In this document: piece by piece, positions 10,966 through 23,300 of the stretch
Layout: every line of letters starts with the position of its first letter
Numbering within the stretch: the stretch's first letter is position 1
Assembly: GCA_021030915.1 (NCBI GenBank)
Contig: JAGEMR010000094.1
Location: 1-64,000 of the forward strand
Direction: 5' to 3'
DNA length: 64,000 nucleotides
Origin: Astrothelium macrocarpum
Taxonomy: Eukaryota > Ascomycota > Dothideomycetes > Trypetheliales > Trypetheliaceae
The notes under the pieces: generated by a model
Seen by the model: only the letters and a program-made list of their open reading frames with translations
Databases searched by the model: none
Told to the model about the DNA's origin: nothing
Program-made: the position numbers and the translations under genes

Positions 10966-11270
10966 ATGGCAGACAAACTCCGTGCGCAGCAACAGCTTGA
11001 ACAACTTCAAGCTCGACACGTTGGAACCGGTCATGCGGATACCACCAAATTCGAGTGGACTTCGAACATACAGCGAGACAGCTACGCAAGCTACATCGGA
11101 CATCCTCCATTGCTACACTACATGTCGATAGGAATGGGTGAGCCAAAGGAAAGGGTGCGGCTTGCATTCATAGAGGTGAGTTGTCAGAATACTTGCGGAA
11201 AAGATGTGAGCCTGACGCAATACAGAAAATGATACAGCCTGTAGGAAAACCGCCTGAAGTACAGGACTAG
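10966..11270 (+). CDS. splicing factor 3B subunit 5 (SF3b10 family)
   Basis: Two exons, 10966-11175 and 11226-11270, give 84 residues, close to the usual 86 of the family. The sequence shows MADKLRAQQQLEQLQARHVG, TKFEWTSNIQRDSYASYIGH, HYMSIGMGEPKERVRLAFIE and KMIQPVGKPPEVQD, a near full-length match to SF3b5/SF3b10. It is the smallest protein of the SF3b complex of the U2 snRNP and buttresses SF3B1 during branch-site recognition in the nucleus. The 50-bp intron is among the shortest in the window; skipping it would add a wrong C-terminus and lose the conserved last 14 residues. Confidence 0.95.
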
Positions 11271-11649
11271 CAACAGCTGTGTACAGGCAAAGCCATACAC
11301 ACGGTTCAAAGCCGCCCTTCCGATAATACTGTCACGCAATACCCTGAAGGTACAGAAGCACGTCGACGAGCCTCCTCCAAGAGACTGGATCAAGATGGAA
11401 ACATGAAATTTTAGGCTCGAGCGGGGTGCGAATGCCATGTTTTAAAGATCAAAAGCGCATTCCGCGGTAGTTAAGTTAGCTGGTGAAGACTAGAATCCAG
11501 CGGAATTAGGCTAGGGTCAACCGGTATTTATACCCGTAGCAGTGCAATGGATCCAAAAGCATAGAGGAGCAGATAGTTGGTCAAATACATTTACACATTG
11601 CTCGAAGCGTCAGTTGTAATACTCGACTTTTGTCGCGAAGCACAAGCAC
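11271..11649. other. convergent intergenic region
   Basis: 3' flanks of SF3b5 and the small membrane-protein gene; nothing else recognised. Confidence 0.6.
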
Positions 11650-12390
11650 TTAAATCCGTGTCTCTCGTCTCATAATCATAGACGCACTCGCCCATGCAAG
11701 ACCCATGACCCCCCAGCTCACGGCCAAAGTGATGAGTATATCCAAGATCTCGCTTGTCTTGCTGAGTGCCTCATTGTAACCCTTGAAAATTGGTACCTTG
11801 GCGCGGCCCTGCCAAAAATTGATCATATAAGTGCGGACAAAGAGACCTGCTGCAGCGTTGGCGAGGCTCAGGGTTAACTTGGATGAAGTCGGATAGCCAG
11901 AGCCAAGGGCTATCCACATGGATGTCAGAAGTGAGACGAGAATCTAATAAAGTCATGTTAGTCTTTTATGTAAAGGAGTACATATTGCCTAGAAATAAGA
12001 ACATCACAGGGATCCAATCTACGGTGGAGCAAACGCAGAAAATGCGTGCATTCTAATCGAAAAATGAGGCGAAGTTTTGATTTTTGATGTAATTCTGCGA
12101 GCGCGAGTAGATAGAATAGAGGCAGCTTGATAGCGCATTTGTTTTGATTTTTTAATAGAGAAGGGTTTGTTTTAGAAGATAACAAAATGACTTACAGCGA
12201 CTGCTCCAGCACCCTGTGTTGTCCTAGTTTTGTAAAGTTGATCTGCTGCTGAGCGAGAATATTTTGCCGCTTGTTCGGATCGCTTCTCATATTTCCGCAG
12301 ATTCATGATGGAGATGTATGAGAGGTAGAGACCGTACCCAGCAATACCTGCCTGGGCAAGGTGCATAACACGAAGGATGATGGAAGCCAT
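11650..12390 (-). CDS. small multi-pass membrane protein
   Basis: Two exons, 12390-12196 and 11943-11650, give 162 residues. The intron is 252 bp, long for this genome, but has GTAAGT at the donor and GACTAACATGACTTTATTAG at the acceptor, a good branch site. Hydrophobic segments are seen near residues 8-28, 64-82, 83-105 and 128-155, so three or four membrane helices are likely. A basic amphipathic stretch (NLRKYEKRSEQAAKYSRSAA) follows the first helix. No family recognised. Confidence 0.7.
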
Positions 12391-12843
12391 CTCTCAATAG
12401 CTTGTCAATTGCTGCTCGCTTGAAATCGCAGATCAAGTAGATTGTGGAGATAGGAATATAAGAACGTAAGACGATGGGATTGCTGTCATGAATCGGATGC
12501 GGAATTGGGAGCAATCAAACCATCCGATTCAGTTTCCAATTTCGGTTTCAGAAATCATCATGATGGGCACAACGCGGATTATTTAGCCCATACGTGTTGC
12601 ATTGCATTGGAATCACAAAGGTTTTGCACTGTTACTTTAAAGCTTGGATACTGTCTCAAAACATCTGATTTGTATTTCTATGCCAATATTGAAGCTACTC
12701 TTACGATAACTGTATGTCTAATATGAACAATTCCAAGTATATCGGCCTTCAGCTCAAAAGTTCCCCTCCCTCCCCGCCTTTCTCCCTCTGAGAACAGTTA
12801 TTGAGAAGACAAGATAAGATGCAATTATCGATGAGCTTGCAAA
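12391..12843. other. intergenic, nothing recognised
   Basis: Upstream side of the small membrane-protein gene and 3' flank of the laccase gene. Confidence 0.6.
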
Positions 12844-14939
12844 CTACAAGCCTGAGTCATCTTGCAAATACGCTGGATCATTATTATAATAATTAGCCCA
12901 GTTCGCGCAAGTTTTGTTCCAATCAGGCCCTGGCACTGGAACTGTGCTCTTGCTCTCCAAGAATTGAACACCCAAGCCCTCAGATATATGCCATGCAATA
13001 TGGCAATGCAAGAGCCAAGCACCCGGATTGTCTGTTGGCCACGCAAGGACGATCCAGCCTCCAGCAGGGAGGAATGTGACATCGCGACGAGTGGGATTAT
13101 TCCAATTTAGGTTCGGAGTATCGGTGGTCTTATTGAAAACACCCGTTCCGTTCCCAAGCAAGTAATAGTCGTGACCGTGGAGATGGATGGGATGAGGAAT
13201 AGGAGCAGGTGTTCCTGCCGTTTCCTGGATAATCCAATATGTCCACTGTCAAGCTCATGATTAGATTGGTATCGCGACGAAACTGAAGCATTGCAGGAAA
13301 TAAACTTACAATGCCTTCATTCGGAATTTCAATCAAATTATATGTCTGAGGATAGCTTGTGTTACCAGTGAAGACGTACTCCAGTGTCGGTTTCTCCCAG
13401 TCAATATCAATAGCAGTCAGGTTGATGCCCCAAACAGCGATGTTTTGCCCATTCGTTGTAACTTGTTCCTGATCTATATTGACTTCCAGATCCTGGACTT
13501 GACTGAGGAAGGTGGTATTAGGAACCACAGTCGGGGCGAAGGGAGAGAGCGTGACTTCAGGTTGGCAAACGCTATCAGGCATAGTACCGTTAGTGGTTGG
13601 TATACCTGGAGTGACCGAAGAGTAAGTGAAAATCGCACGACCGTAAAAGTTGTTGGCGTTGGCGCAGTCAGCGGCAACTTCAGCACGGAACCAATAGTTG
13701 TCCGGTGCTTGATTGGCAGTAAAGACCACATCGTAGCGCTGGCCAATAGCGAGGAGGATCCAATTGGTGTTGATCGGATGGATTGGAACAAGGTCGGAGG
13801 TGATTAGAGTAAATGTGTGATTGTCCAGTGAAACACGGATGCTGTTTTCCACAGAGGTGTTGATCAGCCTCAAACGGTACTTCTTGCCAGCGGTGATGGT
13901 TTGATTGTTGTAGGCACCTCCACCAGCCGCATTCTTATTTGTACCATTGACAAGTATATTGTCTCCAGGAGGAGGTCCTTTTCCCACTTGCAAATTGACA
14001 TTTGAATTGTCTTCAGTCTGGAAGGCCGTAGGGTAGTACCAATCGGTAACGGGAAAAGGACCAAGGTCAATGTCGTAATTGGCTGTAGCAGGTCCGTCAA
14101 TAACAAGCGGTCCAACAAGGCCGTCACCGTACTGGGAACTGTAGTGGGAATGATACCAAGTAGTACCATATTGTGTTGCACGAAATAAATAAGTTTCGGT
14201 ATCACCGGGGGCAATAGGGCCTGAAATTTGTCAATTCAACTTTTTTACCGGAAAGCATTGACATATACATATCAACTTACATTGAGTGATGCCGTTGACG
14301 CCATCTTGGTAATTGGTATGCAATTGTCGAATACCGTGCCAATGAATACTTGATCCGTTGTTCGCCATTGAGTTCTTGATAGTGACTGAGATCATGTCAC
14401 CCCAGCCTATTTCTTGGTCAACAAGTTTCGTTGAAGATTTCGTCTTCACTTAATGGGGGCTCACTAGCACGGATAGTAGGACCAGGATATTGACCGTTGA
14501 ACAATAAGCAAAGGCGATCGCCATTGCCGTCCGGGTTACACGTGGTGTTTACAAGCTCAAGATTGTAGTAAACAGTATTTCCAGTAATGGGCCATTTCTT
14601 GTCAAAGTCAGTAGCGACGCTGAAGCCATTAGCCCAGCAAGCTCTTGTCAATGGCCCGTTTGTGCAAACTGGATCATGAGGTGTCGAACCTGTGGAGGAT
14701 GCGGGAGTGGAAGATATTGGTATGCCTGAACCGGATTGGACAGAAGTACCCGTGACCGAGGCTGAAAGAACAGGAGTGGTGGAACTAGATACAGGCTGGA
14801 CAGTTGTTGCCCGTTTGATCACGTAGTCGTCTGCGGCGTCTCTCTCCCCCCACATGATATGGTCGAAGGGAATCTGCTTAGCATGTGAAAGTGAACCCAT
14901 AGCCAAGAGGCTGGGAACGAGATATTGAGTGAGCAACAT
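12844..14939 (-). CDS. laccase (multicopper oxidase)
   Basis: Four exons, 14939-14465, 14406-14281, 14220-13310 and 13245-12844, give 637 residues; the introns are 58, 60 and 64 bp. The start is the ATG at 14939, giving a signal peptide MLLTQYLVPSLLAMGSLSHA; the frame extends upstream only through non-ATG codons. All four copper motifs are present: HWHG (about 180), WYHSH (about 221), HPIHLHGHD (about 521) and HCHIAWHISEGLGVQF (about 583). The protein ends in DSGL, the ascomycete C-terminal plug. Laccases are secreted and oxidise phenols with oxygen in lignin turnover, melanin formation or detoxification. Between signal and first cupredoxin is an unusual Ser/Thr-rich stretch of about 50 residues. 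The splice at exon 1-2 gives IRASWGD where the family usually has IRADWGD. Confidence 0.93.
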
Positions 14940-16451
14940 AATGAGCAAATATTGAGCAAATATTGAGTAAAAGCGAACGACACCCAATAAATGGCAGTGA
15001 AATAAAGAGAGCGTCTAAGCGCTTCTCAGCAGGAAGTCCTTAGACTGAACTGACCCAAGCGAGTGAAAGGGAGTTGGTAACTCCTTGAGAAATGAATGTA
15101 CAAACACCCACATGCTGCTTATATACAAATACTTGTAAAGCACGAACATTGCTGATAGAAATGTGGGAGCTTGCTCTACAGCCTTCCAAAATTGGAGCTG
15201 GGAAATTGAAGGCTTCAAGCCAAGATGGCTGAGCATTTCAAAGTCATCCGCCGTCAGCTCCATGTGACGGTTGTTTCTGTTTCCTTATATGAGGCGGGCC
15301 GATACTCAGAAACAATAGTGGAAATTTACAGACTAGAAACGCTGGTGGAAGAATTGTTTTCATGCGCACGGTTCCGATCGTAATGTATGCAGTCATGACT
15401 CTCGATCTGTACATTGCTGACTGTTAGATTGTTACAAAGGGCAATTCTCCAAGCAGCAAATAATTGGATTGTAGGTTTGCTGTATTTTCAACATTACGTG
15501 TTTATTTTCGATTTGAGGAGAGATGTTGTAATATTGCCATGTGATGTGATTGGCTCAGATATGCAAACGTAGCTTTTGTATGCCGTATCAGGACATCTGG
15601 ATATCAAAGTCTCGGACTGACATGCTGATTCGGCACGTTCTGCATCCAGTGGCATCAGCCTACTGCTAAGGAGTCCTTTAATTATGAGTACAAGAAATTT
15701 TACGAAGGGCCAAGACGTGACGCGGTAAGCCGAGAGTGATAGAAGACAAGACGATTTCGTATTTGCGCCTCGCATATGCTCAGATTCCGGAGCCGCCAAA
15801 GAAACGTGACGAGTCTAAGGCAGATGCTAGAATACGGATAGAGTTCGACGGCTTCTGTTCCACACAGATTTGAGATACGGGCTCGCATGCGTGGACTGAC
15901 GAGCCAAGCCAAATCAGTCCATACACGAGTTATCTTATAATAGGTCCAAGTAAAGTACTGGTAGCTCAAAGTTGGTGGAAGACTCGAAGTGTGATTAGAG
16001 TTAGCATTACGAAGTGGAGAGGATCTGGGCTCGCCCATGGAACTTGCCGAGCCGATCGACGGAGCACACTCTTCGTTCACAGCCTCTTTGCCAAACCTTG
16101 ATACGACTGGGTACACTCACTATGGATAGAATTGTCATCCATCGAGAAGCCAAGGTTTTCTTAGCGGCCTGAAAAGAGAACAATAAAGCTGAAGCTATCA
16201 TATGCGAGGAACGTTTGTTATGCGCGCTAAAATGAAGCTTCGTGAAGCCTAACTCGATAGATGTTATGTTGAAATGGGTGTACTCAATTCCGAAGGCTTT
16301 AGCGCAGTTTCATCCGACATCAATCGGTTAACATTGATGATAGAAGTCGCCCATGTCGAGCCCTCGAAGATGACACTTTGTAGCAAGCAAAGTCATTGCT
16401 AATCGACGTCCATCTCTTGCAAGGTAACAATGAATTCGCTAATCCAACTGG
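14940..16451. other. laccase upstream region, no supported gene
   Basis: About 1.5 kb between the laccase start and the 3' end of ERG24. Minus-strand frames at 15700-16116 and 16007-16201 are short, start without convincing ATGs and show no domain, so they are not called. The region most likely holds the laccase promoter. Confidence 0.5.
15118..15125 (-). promoter_or_regulatory. possible TATA box of the laccase gene
   Basis: On the minus strand TATATAAG lies about 180 bp upstream of the laccase ATG, a reasonable position for a core promoter element with a leader. There is no direct evidence of use. Confidence 0.3.
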
Positions 16452-18045
16452 CTAGTAAACATAGGGCACAATTCTATACGGCACCTTCTCACAATACTTG
16501 TCCCAATCCTTTCCGTACTTTCTCTTACACTTTTCTTCATCTCGCATTTCCCGGTGGATCAGCAGGATAGCAAAATACAGCATGTAGAAATAGGTAAAAA
16601 TCATTCCCCATCCCATAGCATCACCGGGTACAGCCTTGACTGATTTGCCTAAGCCACCACTGAGGACACCATCTGCGGTAGCGTGACCTGTCAAATGAGG
16701 CACTGGAGAAGCTTTGGTGATGATATAGCCCGCGAGTCCTGTAGGTAGACAATATGCCCACGACATGAGCCAATCTCCAAGATAGTTTATATGTCTTGCT
16801 TGACCCCACCATCCAGTCGTCAGAAGCCTGCTCCCTGATTTGGTCTCGATGTACTTTAGATGTGCAACACGCGGGTCATTAGGATTCGTGCGAAACACGT
16901 TCTTCTCATTGTTGGCTGCACGGAAAATATAATATCCTGCAAGCTGAACGCTGACGACACCAAGAATTCCAGAAACTCCAAGGGTGATTGGATGAACGGA
17001 AAGATAGCGTGCCTGGATTGAATACGTAAATGGAAGCCATACAAGATCACCAAAGGCGAGCATAAAACCGAATCCATCGGTAATGATATCAATGGTCGTA
17101 AGAATCGCAGGCTCCATCCATAAAGCATCAAAGACGTAAAGGGCTTGGGCAACAGTTACCAAGATGATGCTATCGGTGACGTAACCATAATTCTTATACT
17201 GACGTGCCATGAAAGCCAGGTCAAGCAGTATCCAGCCCAGCATGCCAGGTCGAAGTTCCATAAATGCCTTGATATCAATCTCGCCAAAGAAAGGCAGTTT
17301 GACACGAGGATTGAGCTCACGTCCAATAAACCAATCATAAATCACATTCCCTGTATGTCCGCCAAGTGCAAGTTCCCTATGGTCTTTGTTCCCTTTTTTC
17401 ACTGAGAAGCTCGCGATATAAACGTATGTAGCAAGAGCGAAAGAGATGATCAAGTTCGTGGTCAGGATCGGAACGTAGTTGTTGTAGATGAATGTCCAGA
17501 GAGGGAAATCTGGGCCTTGGGCAACGGTACCAGCAGCCGCAATGACCATGATGAAGACAGCGGAGGAGAATGCTGCCATCGAGTTAGGCTTCTATTCATA
17601 CAATGTGTTTTGAAATGATAATGTACCATTGAATTTGTATTTCAACCTCCCACCAGATTGGAGTTCAGTTCCTTCCACTTCCTGCGAGGGAAGGAGGGTG
17701 TTTAACGTTAGGCTCAACAGATAGTATCCTATTACAGCAATGACGGACTGCCAATTGATGAGATGTTGAAAGCTTTCCCAGCCTGTCTCGTCGACTAGTC
17801 GCTTCAAATTGATCCTTGAAGGTCGCAACAGACTTGGAGCGGGACAGCCAGAGATATCATTGCAGAAGAAGGCAAACGTGTAGCACACTAGAGGCAAACC
17901 AAATACTACGCCAAGAGCGCCAAGTCTATGAGTGTCAGTAAATTTGCAACATTCTCTATCGCGTCTTCCATTTGACTTACGGTCCACCAAATTCGTAGCC
18001 ATGGGAGGAAGGCTGAGGCTCGCTGGCCTGCTTTTTGACTGCCAT
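16452..18045 (-). CDS. ERG24: delta(14)-sterol reductase ERG24
   Basis: Three exons, 18045-17981, 17925-17627 and 17572-16452, give 494 residues, normal for the family. The introns are 55 and 54 bp. The second has a weaker GTACAT donor, but only this splice joins KYKFN to AFSSAVF without a stop. Motifs include GRELNPRV, FGEIDIKAFMELRPGM, LLTTGWWGQARHINYLGDWL and the end CKRKYGKDWDKYCEKVPYRI. There are about eight to ten hydrophobic segments. The enzyme sits in the ER membrane and uses NADPH to reduce the C14-C15 double bond left after lanosterol C14-demethylation, in ergosterol synthesis. It is the target of morpholine fungicides. ERG4 is a related alternative, but the VPYRI.PY-type end and the GGHTGN.IYDWF block favour ERG24. 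Confidence 0.9.
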
Positions 18046-18394
18046 GGTGTAAAGCTGTCGTTGTGCAACTGTCGGCAAATCTCTACTTTCACACTGTGAA
18101 GACCCTAAATGACTCTTTTGATTTTCTAATAGGGGCGGAGACTCATGTTATAGTAAGGTGAAACTCAACATTGCACGTCACGTCGCAGCCCTGGTTTCGA
18201 TTTTGGTGGATGGACATAGCTCTGTCGATCGTACAAGGGACGACACAGCACATCAGGTTTTATGCAAGTGCACAAAATGTCTCACATCGGCTTGGATTCC
18301 AACTTCCTCTCGCCGGTGCCTATGGAAGCTGGATTCAATCCATTACACCTTCGATGACTCTCGCATTGCAAGCTTTATAAGATCAATCCTGGAG
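18046..18394. promoter_or_regulatory. divergent promoter between ERG24 and ATG27
   Basis: 349 bp shared upstream region of two genes transcribed away from each other. No specific sites can be named. Confidence 0.5.
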
Positions 18395-19680
18395 ATGAGG
18401 TGCTTTTCTGCGAGAGCGGCCGCTACGCTCATAATCGCGAGTTCCGTGGTATTGGGCGCCAAGCAGGAACCGCAGCGGTCATGCACGGCTAAGTCATCGA
18501 ATACAGGCTCCTTCTTTGACTTGAATCGTATATCAATACCGGCCCCTGGCAAGAGCCCGAGTAAAGATGCTAGAAAAGAGAGTTGGCAGGCCAATGGATA
18601 TGACTACGGATCGAACTTTACGCTCAATTTCTGTGCTCCGGTAGTAGAAGAATTGAAAAAGGTCGTGGGTGTACACGGCGATGACCGGGACAAGGTCGCT
18701 GCTTACTACGAAGCAGACGGTCGGTTTTATTCTATAGGGTAGGTCCATCTACATGGGCTTCATAGAAGGTGGAAAGCGGATTTCATAGGACTCCTTTCTA
18801 ATTCAAGCTGGGCATTAGGCGGACTATGAGAAGATGGCTGACAACCGCTCATCTACAGATCAACAAATGATGAACCAGTGCTCCGTGGCCGTAAACTGAT
18901 TTTGAACTATACCGACGGGTCCCCCTGCGACGATGCCTCGAACGATCGTCGCTCAGTGAAGCTGTCTGACAGTCACAAAGGTTCTAGCTATCGCAATGAT
19001 ACGAAAGGCAAGGGGAGGGATGATGACGATGAGGACGAAGATGACGAGGACAAGGGGAAGGACGACAAGAGTGATAAAGATAGGGACAACGACGATGACG
19101 ATGACGAAGATGACGATCGGACCCCGAGAAAAGGCAGCCGATCCCGGCGCCGCAAGTCTACTGTCATCTCTTTCCTCTGCGACAGAGATCCTTTGAAGGC
19201 AGATGCGGTTGTTGCCTTTGTTGCTGCGAGTCCGGATCAATGTACATACTTCTTCGAAGTCAGATCACCAGCTGCTTGCGGTGGGAGCGAATCGTCAAAA
19301 TCAGGGCTCGGCCCAGGTGGTGTTTTTGGCATTATGTGAGTGGCCATCTCAAAGTCCGTTTTATGGATGTTCGAAATTGACAGAGGCTCTCCAGTGTCTT
19401 GATAGCGGTCAGTGTATACATGGTCGGTGGTTGCGTCTACCAACGCACTGTAATGCACCAACGAGGATGGCATCAAATTCCCAACTATTCATTCTGGGCA
19501 TCAATATTCGGCTTCATCCAGGATCTATTCATTATCATCTTCTCGTCGTGTGCGCGATTTCTCCCAAACCGAAGAGGCTACACGAGGATCTCAGCGAACG
19601 GAAACGCGCGAGGACGGACGACCAATTCCGAGGATGAAAATCGACTTATTGATCAGCTTGACGAGGAGTGGGATGACTGA
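18395..19680 (+). CDS. ATG27: autophagy-related protein Atg27
   Basis: Three exons, 18395-18738, 18859-19335 and 19395-19680, give 368 residues; the introns are 120 and 59 bp. The start MRCFSARAAATLIIASSVVLGA gives a signal peptide. The lumenal part has the mannose-6-phosphate-receptor-like pattern: NFTLNFCAPV, FYSIG, RGRKLILNYTDGSPC, STVISFLCDRDPL and CTYFFEVRSPAAC. One membrane helix follows (GIIVLIAVSVYMVGGCVY), then RGWHQIPNYSFW and a cytosolic tail with a tyrosine motif GYTRI. Atg27 travels between Golgi, endosome and vacuole and supports Atg9 traffic in autophagy. An acidic insert of about 40 residues, mostly D and E with K, sits inside the lumenal domain and makes it longer than the 271-residue yeast protein. 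Confidence 0.88.
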
Positions 19681-20303
19681 AAGCAATCATCTTCGGCTCT
19701 CGAGGCTAAGGACGAAACTGTGTATGATTAGGACTGGACTAGTAGCAAGGTTTGGCGTTTGGGCATTGAGGGAATGCATTTTTTTGGATTTAGAAACAAT
19801 ATACAGGTTTGCCAGTGATTCGAATTGATGCGATGAATGTTTTCGGGCTGGACAAGACATTGGAGGCAGTGGGACCTTTTCTGTTTCGGCTGTCCCAGCA
19901 AAAGAACTTGACTGGCCAGCTGATGCAGGTCCTGGCAGGCGGGTACCTGCATGTAAGGCTTCTTACTAAGCATACTCTGTGCCATATAGCGTGGTACTTT
20001 GCGAACAAGAACGCAACACCACACGTCCCAGTCTAGTTGCTCTCTTAAGCTAATCGTTCAAGATTCGCCTCATAGTAGGGCATCGCGTCAACCCACACGT
20101 GACCTTGCTATCTGTTTCCATCCGTGATCTATACAAGTCACCTGGTCCTCTTTCTCTATCTACTCCCCTCTGACTCACAAAGCTTATCACTTTCGCTTCG
20201 TCTCCGTCGATCTACTGGATATTGCTCTTGCTACTCTTCTTCAAAGCTTCCGGTTCCCTCTTGTGCCTTGGCTTTGGACTACAATAAGTCTAATATCAGA
20301 GAG
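19681..20303. other. intergenic, nothing recognised
   Basis: Between ATG27 and the large GTPase gene, both on plus. A pyrimidine-rich tract (about 20140-20280) precedes the GTPase start, as in many fungal promoters and leaders. Confidence 0.5.
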
Positions 20304-23300
20304 ATGGCAGCGAACTTTCGCGCGCGAGCGGTAGAATGCATCCCGCCTCACGATACACTAAGGCCAACACAGTACTGGGTTGGCATTCTCTACCATAACA
20401 TCAAGCCAGAAGATGACTTTGGCACGATGGATTTCCTGTGGATCAAAGCTCATGGTGTAAGATGACAAAAGATATTTTCCAAGCTACGCTACTAAATTAC
20501 CTCCCAGAAAATTATCGTACAGACCATTCGAACCCAGTACACCGGTAAGCGGCCGGTGGATGTCGCACTTCAGCTCGAAAACAAGTTTCCAGCACCCAAT
20601 ACTCCCCTGTCTGAGATCAACGATTTTAACGACAACATCATTATATTCCGTGCTGTAGAGACCAAATCAGAAGCATCGATGGTAACTCCACCAGCGAACA
20701 CTGGTTCTGGAGCAAACATATCTATATCCCACGGTCCCAATGATATTGGAGGGGTTCCATCACCTTCACCTTCTATGTATCCGCCAACAACAAACAATCC
20801 ATCCCGAATTGCGGAAGCACAGGAATACCAAATGCCGATGCTGCCAAGTCTCGCTAATCATATGCCCATTCCAAGCGCCACTGATCCAAATCTTGCGCCA
20901 AATGAGTACGAACAGACCTTGACACCGCCAACCTTTTCTATGGAGACTCACTACGTTGAACGTCAACAAAACCAGCCAAGTGCAGCTTCTAGCGCTGAGG
21001 AATTCCGTAGTACCTTTGGACTTCGATCTTCTCCTTCCCGGCCAGGGTCTTTACCGCCAGAAGCAGCCAATGCGTTCTTCCAGGAGTCATCAACAATACC
21101 TGATCCAGAAGGACCACCGGAGAAGGCAGAAAACTTGTCTCTTCAAAAATTTGTAAGTCGGGGCTCTACTGATTCAGTTGAGCTTTTGGAGCTGGGCTGC
21201 CAAAAAGGACTGGCAATGTTAGATTTACTGTCAGAACCTTTGCACCAACTCTCGCTGCACAACCTTGACGCAAAACACTGGCTGGAGCAGACTTCACATC
21301 TCAGGGCACAAGCCGGTCAAATCAAAACCATCATTGGGGTTGTCGGTGATACTGGTGCAGGCAAAAGCAGTATCATTAATGCCCTTCTTGATGAGGAACG
21401 TCTGATTCCTACCAACTGCATGCGAGCTTGCACTGCAGTTGTCACAGAAATCTCTTTCAATGACGAGGAGAATCTCAATACATATCGAGCAGAAGTCGAG
21501 TTCATCAAATCCGAGGATTGGGCAAAGGAGCTTGGTGTCTTGTGCCGTGATCTGCTTGATCAAGGCGGAAATATTTCAAGAGAAAGCCAGCAGCAAGACA
21601 CCGAGGCAGGCATTGCATACGCCAAAATCAAGGCTGTATACCCAAATAAGACCAAGGATGAACTTATCACGATGGCGCAACACGGGTTGGAAAATCTGGT
21701 GCAGGAAACATCTGTACAAGACGTTCTTGGCACAACAAAGAGTATTGACGCACCAGACAGCGAGCTTTTCTACGAACAGTTGCAGCGTTACGTGGATAGC
21801 GAGGAGCGATCTACTAAAAGTAAATCTCACAAAGACCACAAGGAGAAGAAACCGATGGAATACTGGCCTTTGATAAAAGTGGTGCGAATTTTTGTCAAGG
21901 CGCCTGCTCTATCTACTGGTGCGGTCATTGTCGATCTTCCGGGCGTCCACGATTCAAATGCCGCACGCGCGGCGGTTTGCGAGGGCTACATGAAACAATG
22001 CAATGGGCTATGGATTGTCGCACCTATCATTCGTGCAGTCAACAACAAAGCCGCAAAGGAATTGCTAGGGAAGTCCTTCAAACGCCAGCTCAAGTACGAC
22101 GGTACCTATAGCAATATCACCTTCATCTGTTCCAAAACAGACGATATCTCGACTACCGAGGCATATTATGCATTTGGCCTTGACAAAACAATGACAGACA
22201 CATACAGCAAGATAAATCAAATCGATGACCAGATTCAAGACGCTAAACGGAATGTGAACCAGTGTAGAGAAATTCAACAAGCCCACGCGTCCAATCTCGA
22301 AGCCATCGAAGATGAAATTGAGACATGGGAAACCTACCACGCGGATATCAACGATGGAAAAGCAGTTTACGTAACGCCAACCAAGGACAAAAAACGCAAG
22401 CGGGGAATTAGCTTGGCCAAGCGGTCTCGTATCCTTTCAAAGAGAACCAAAGCTGATGACTCAGATATTGAACTCAGTGATGAAGGCGCCAAGAGTTCGG
22501 AGCGTGAGCTATCAAGCTCTGGAAGCGAGGGAGAAGCGTTGCGAGGCCCGCTTACAGCATCACAGATCGAAAACAAGCTAAGGGAATTGAAAGACGTGAA
22601 GAAAGAAGCTCGCAAAGAACGTCAAGAAGTTAACGCACAAGTAACACAGGCGCGCCAAATAGTCAAGGGACTTGAGGAGGAGAAGTTCAAATATGATTCC
22701 GAAGTGCGCGCTGCATGTATAGCTGAGAGGAATTCTCAGTCCAGAGGCGCTATTCAGCAAGATTTTGCTTCAGGAATCAAGGAGCTCGACCAGGAGAATG
22801 CCATGGAGGAAGACGAAGCTAATTTCGATCCTGATAGGGACACACGAGACTACGATGAAGTCGCACGTTCACTTCCTGTGTTCTGCGTCAGCAGTAGAGC
22901 ATACCAAAAACTGTCTAATCGTTTCAAGAGAGACCCAGATGTTGCTGGATTTACTGATGTGGATCAGACGGAGATTCCAGCATTAATGATGCATTGCATT
23001 AAGTTGACCAAGGCTAGTCGCACGGATGGGTGCCGTCTGTTCCTGAACCATTTTAACCAATTCATCAACTCCCTGAGTCTCTGGACTTCTGACAATGCAA
23101 ATACCGCCCAATTGTCAGACGTAGAGCGTGTGGAGCAGGAAAGAAAGCTAGAAGAGCGACTTAAGACTCTGACAAAACTCTTGCAAAAATGTGTTGACGA
23201 CTGCATCATTCGTATGAACAGCATCGTGTCTGACAATATCATTGAGCGGTTTGATTTGGCAATCAATGCTGCCATTCAAAGTGCAACACCCATCGCAGAA

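Noticed and set aside
11306..11320. GGTTCAAAGCC resembling a tRNA B box
   Set aside because: No A box or foldable cloverleaf around it; it is in the 3' flank of SF3b5.
15700..16201. two minus-strand frames upstream of the laccase
   Set aside because: One begins at GTG, the other is short, and I could not join them with convincing splice sites or find a family.
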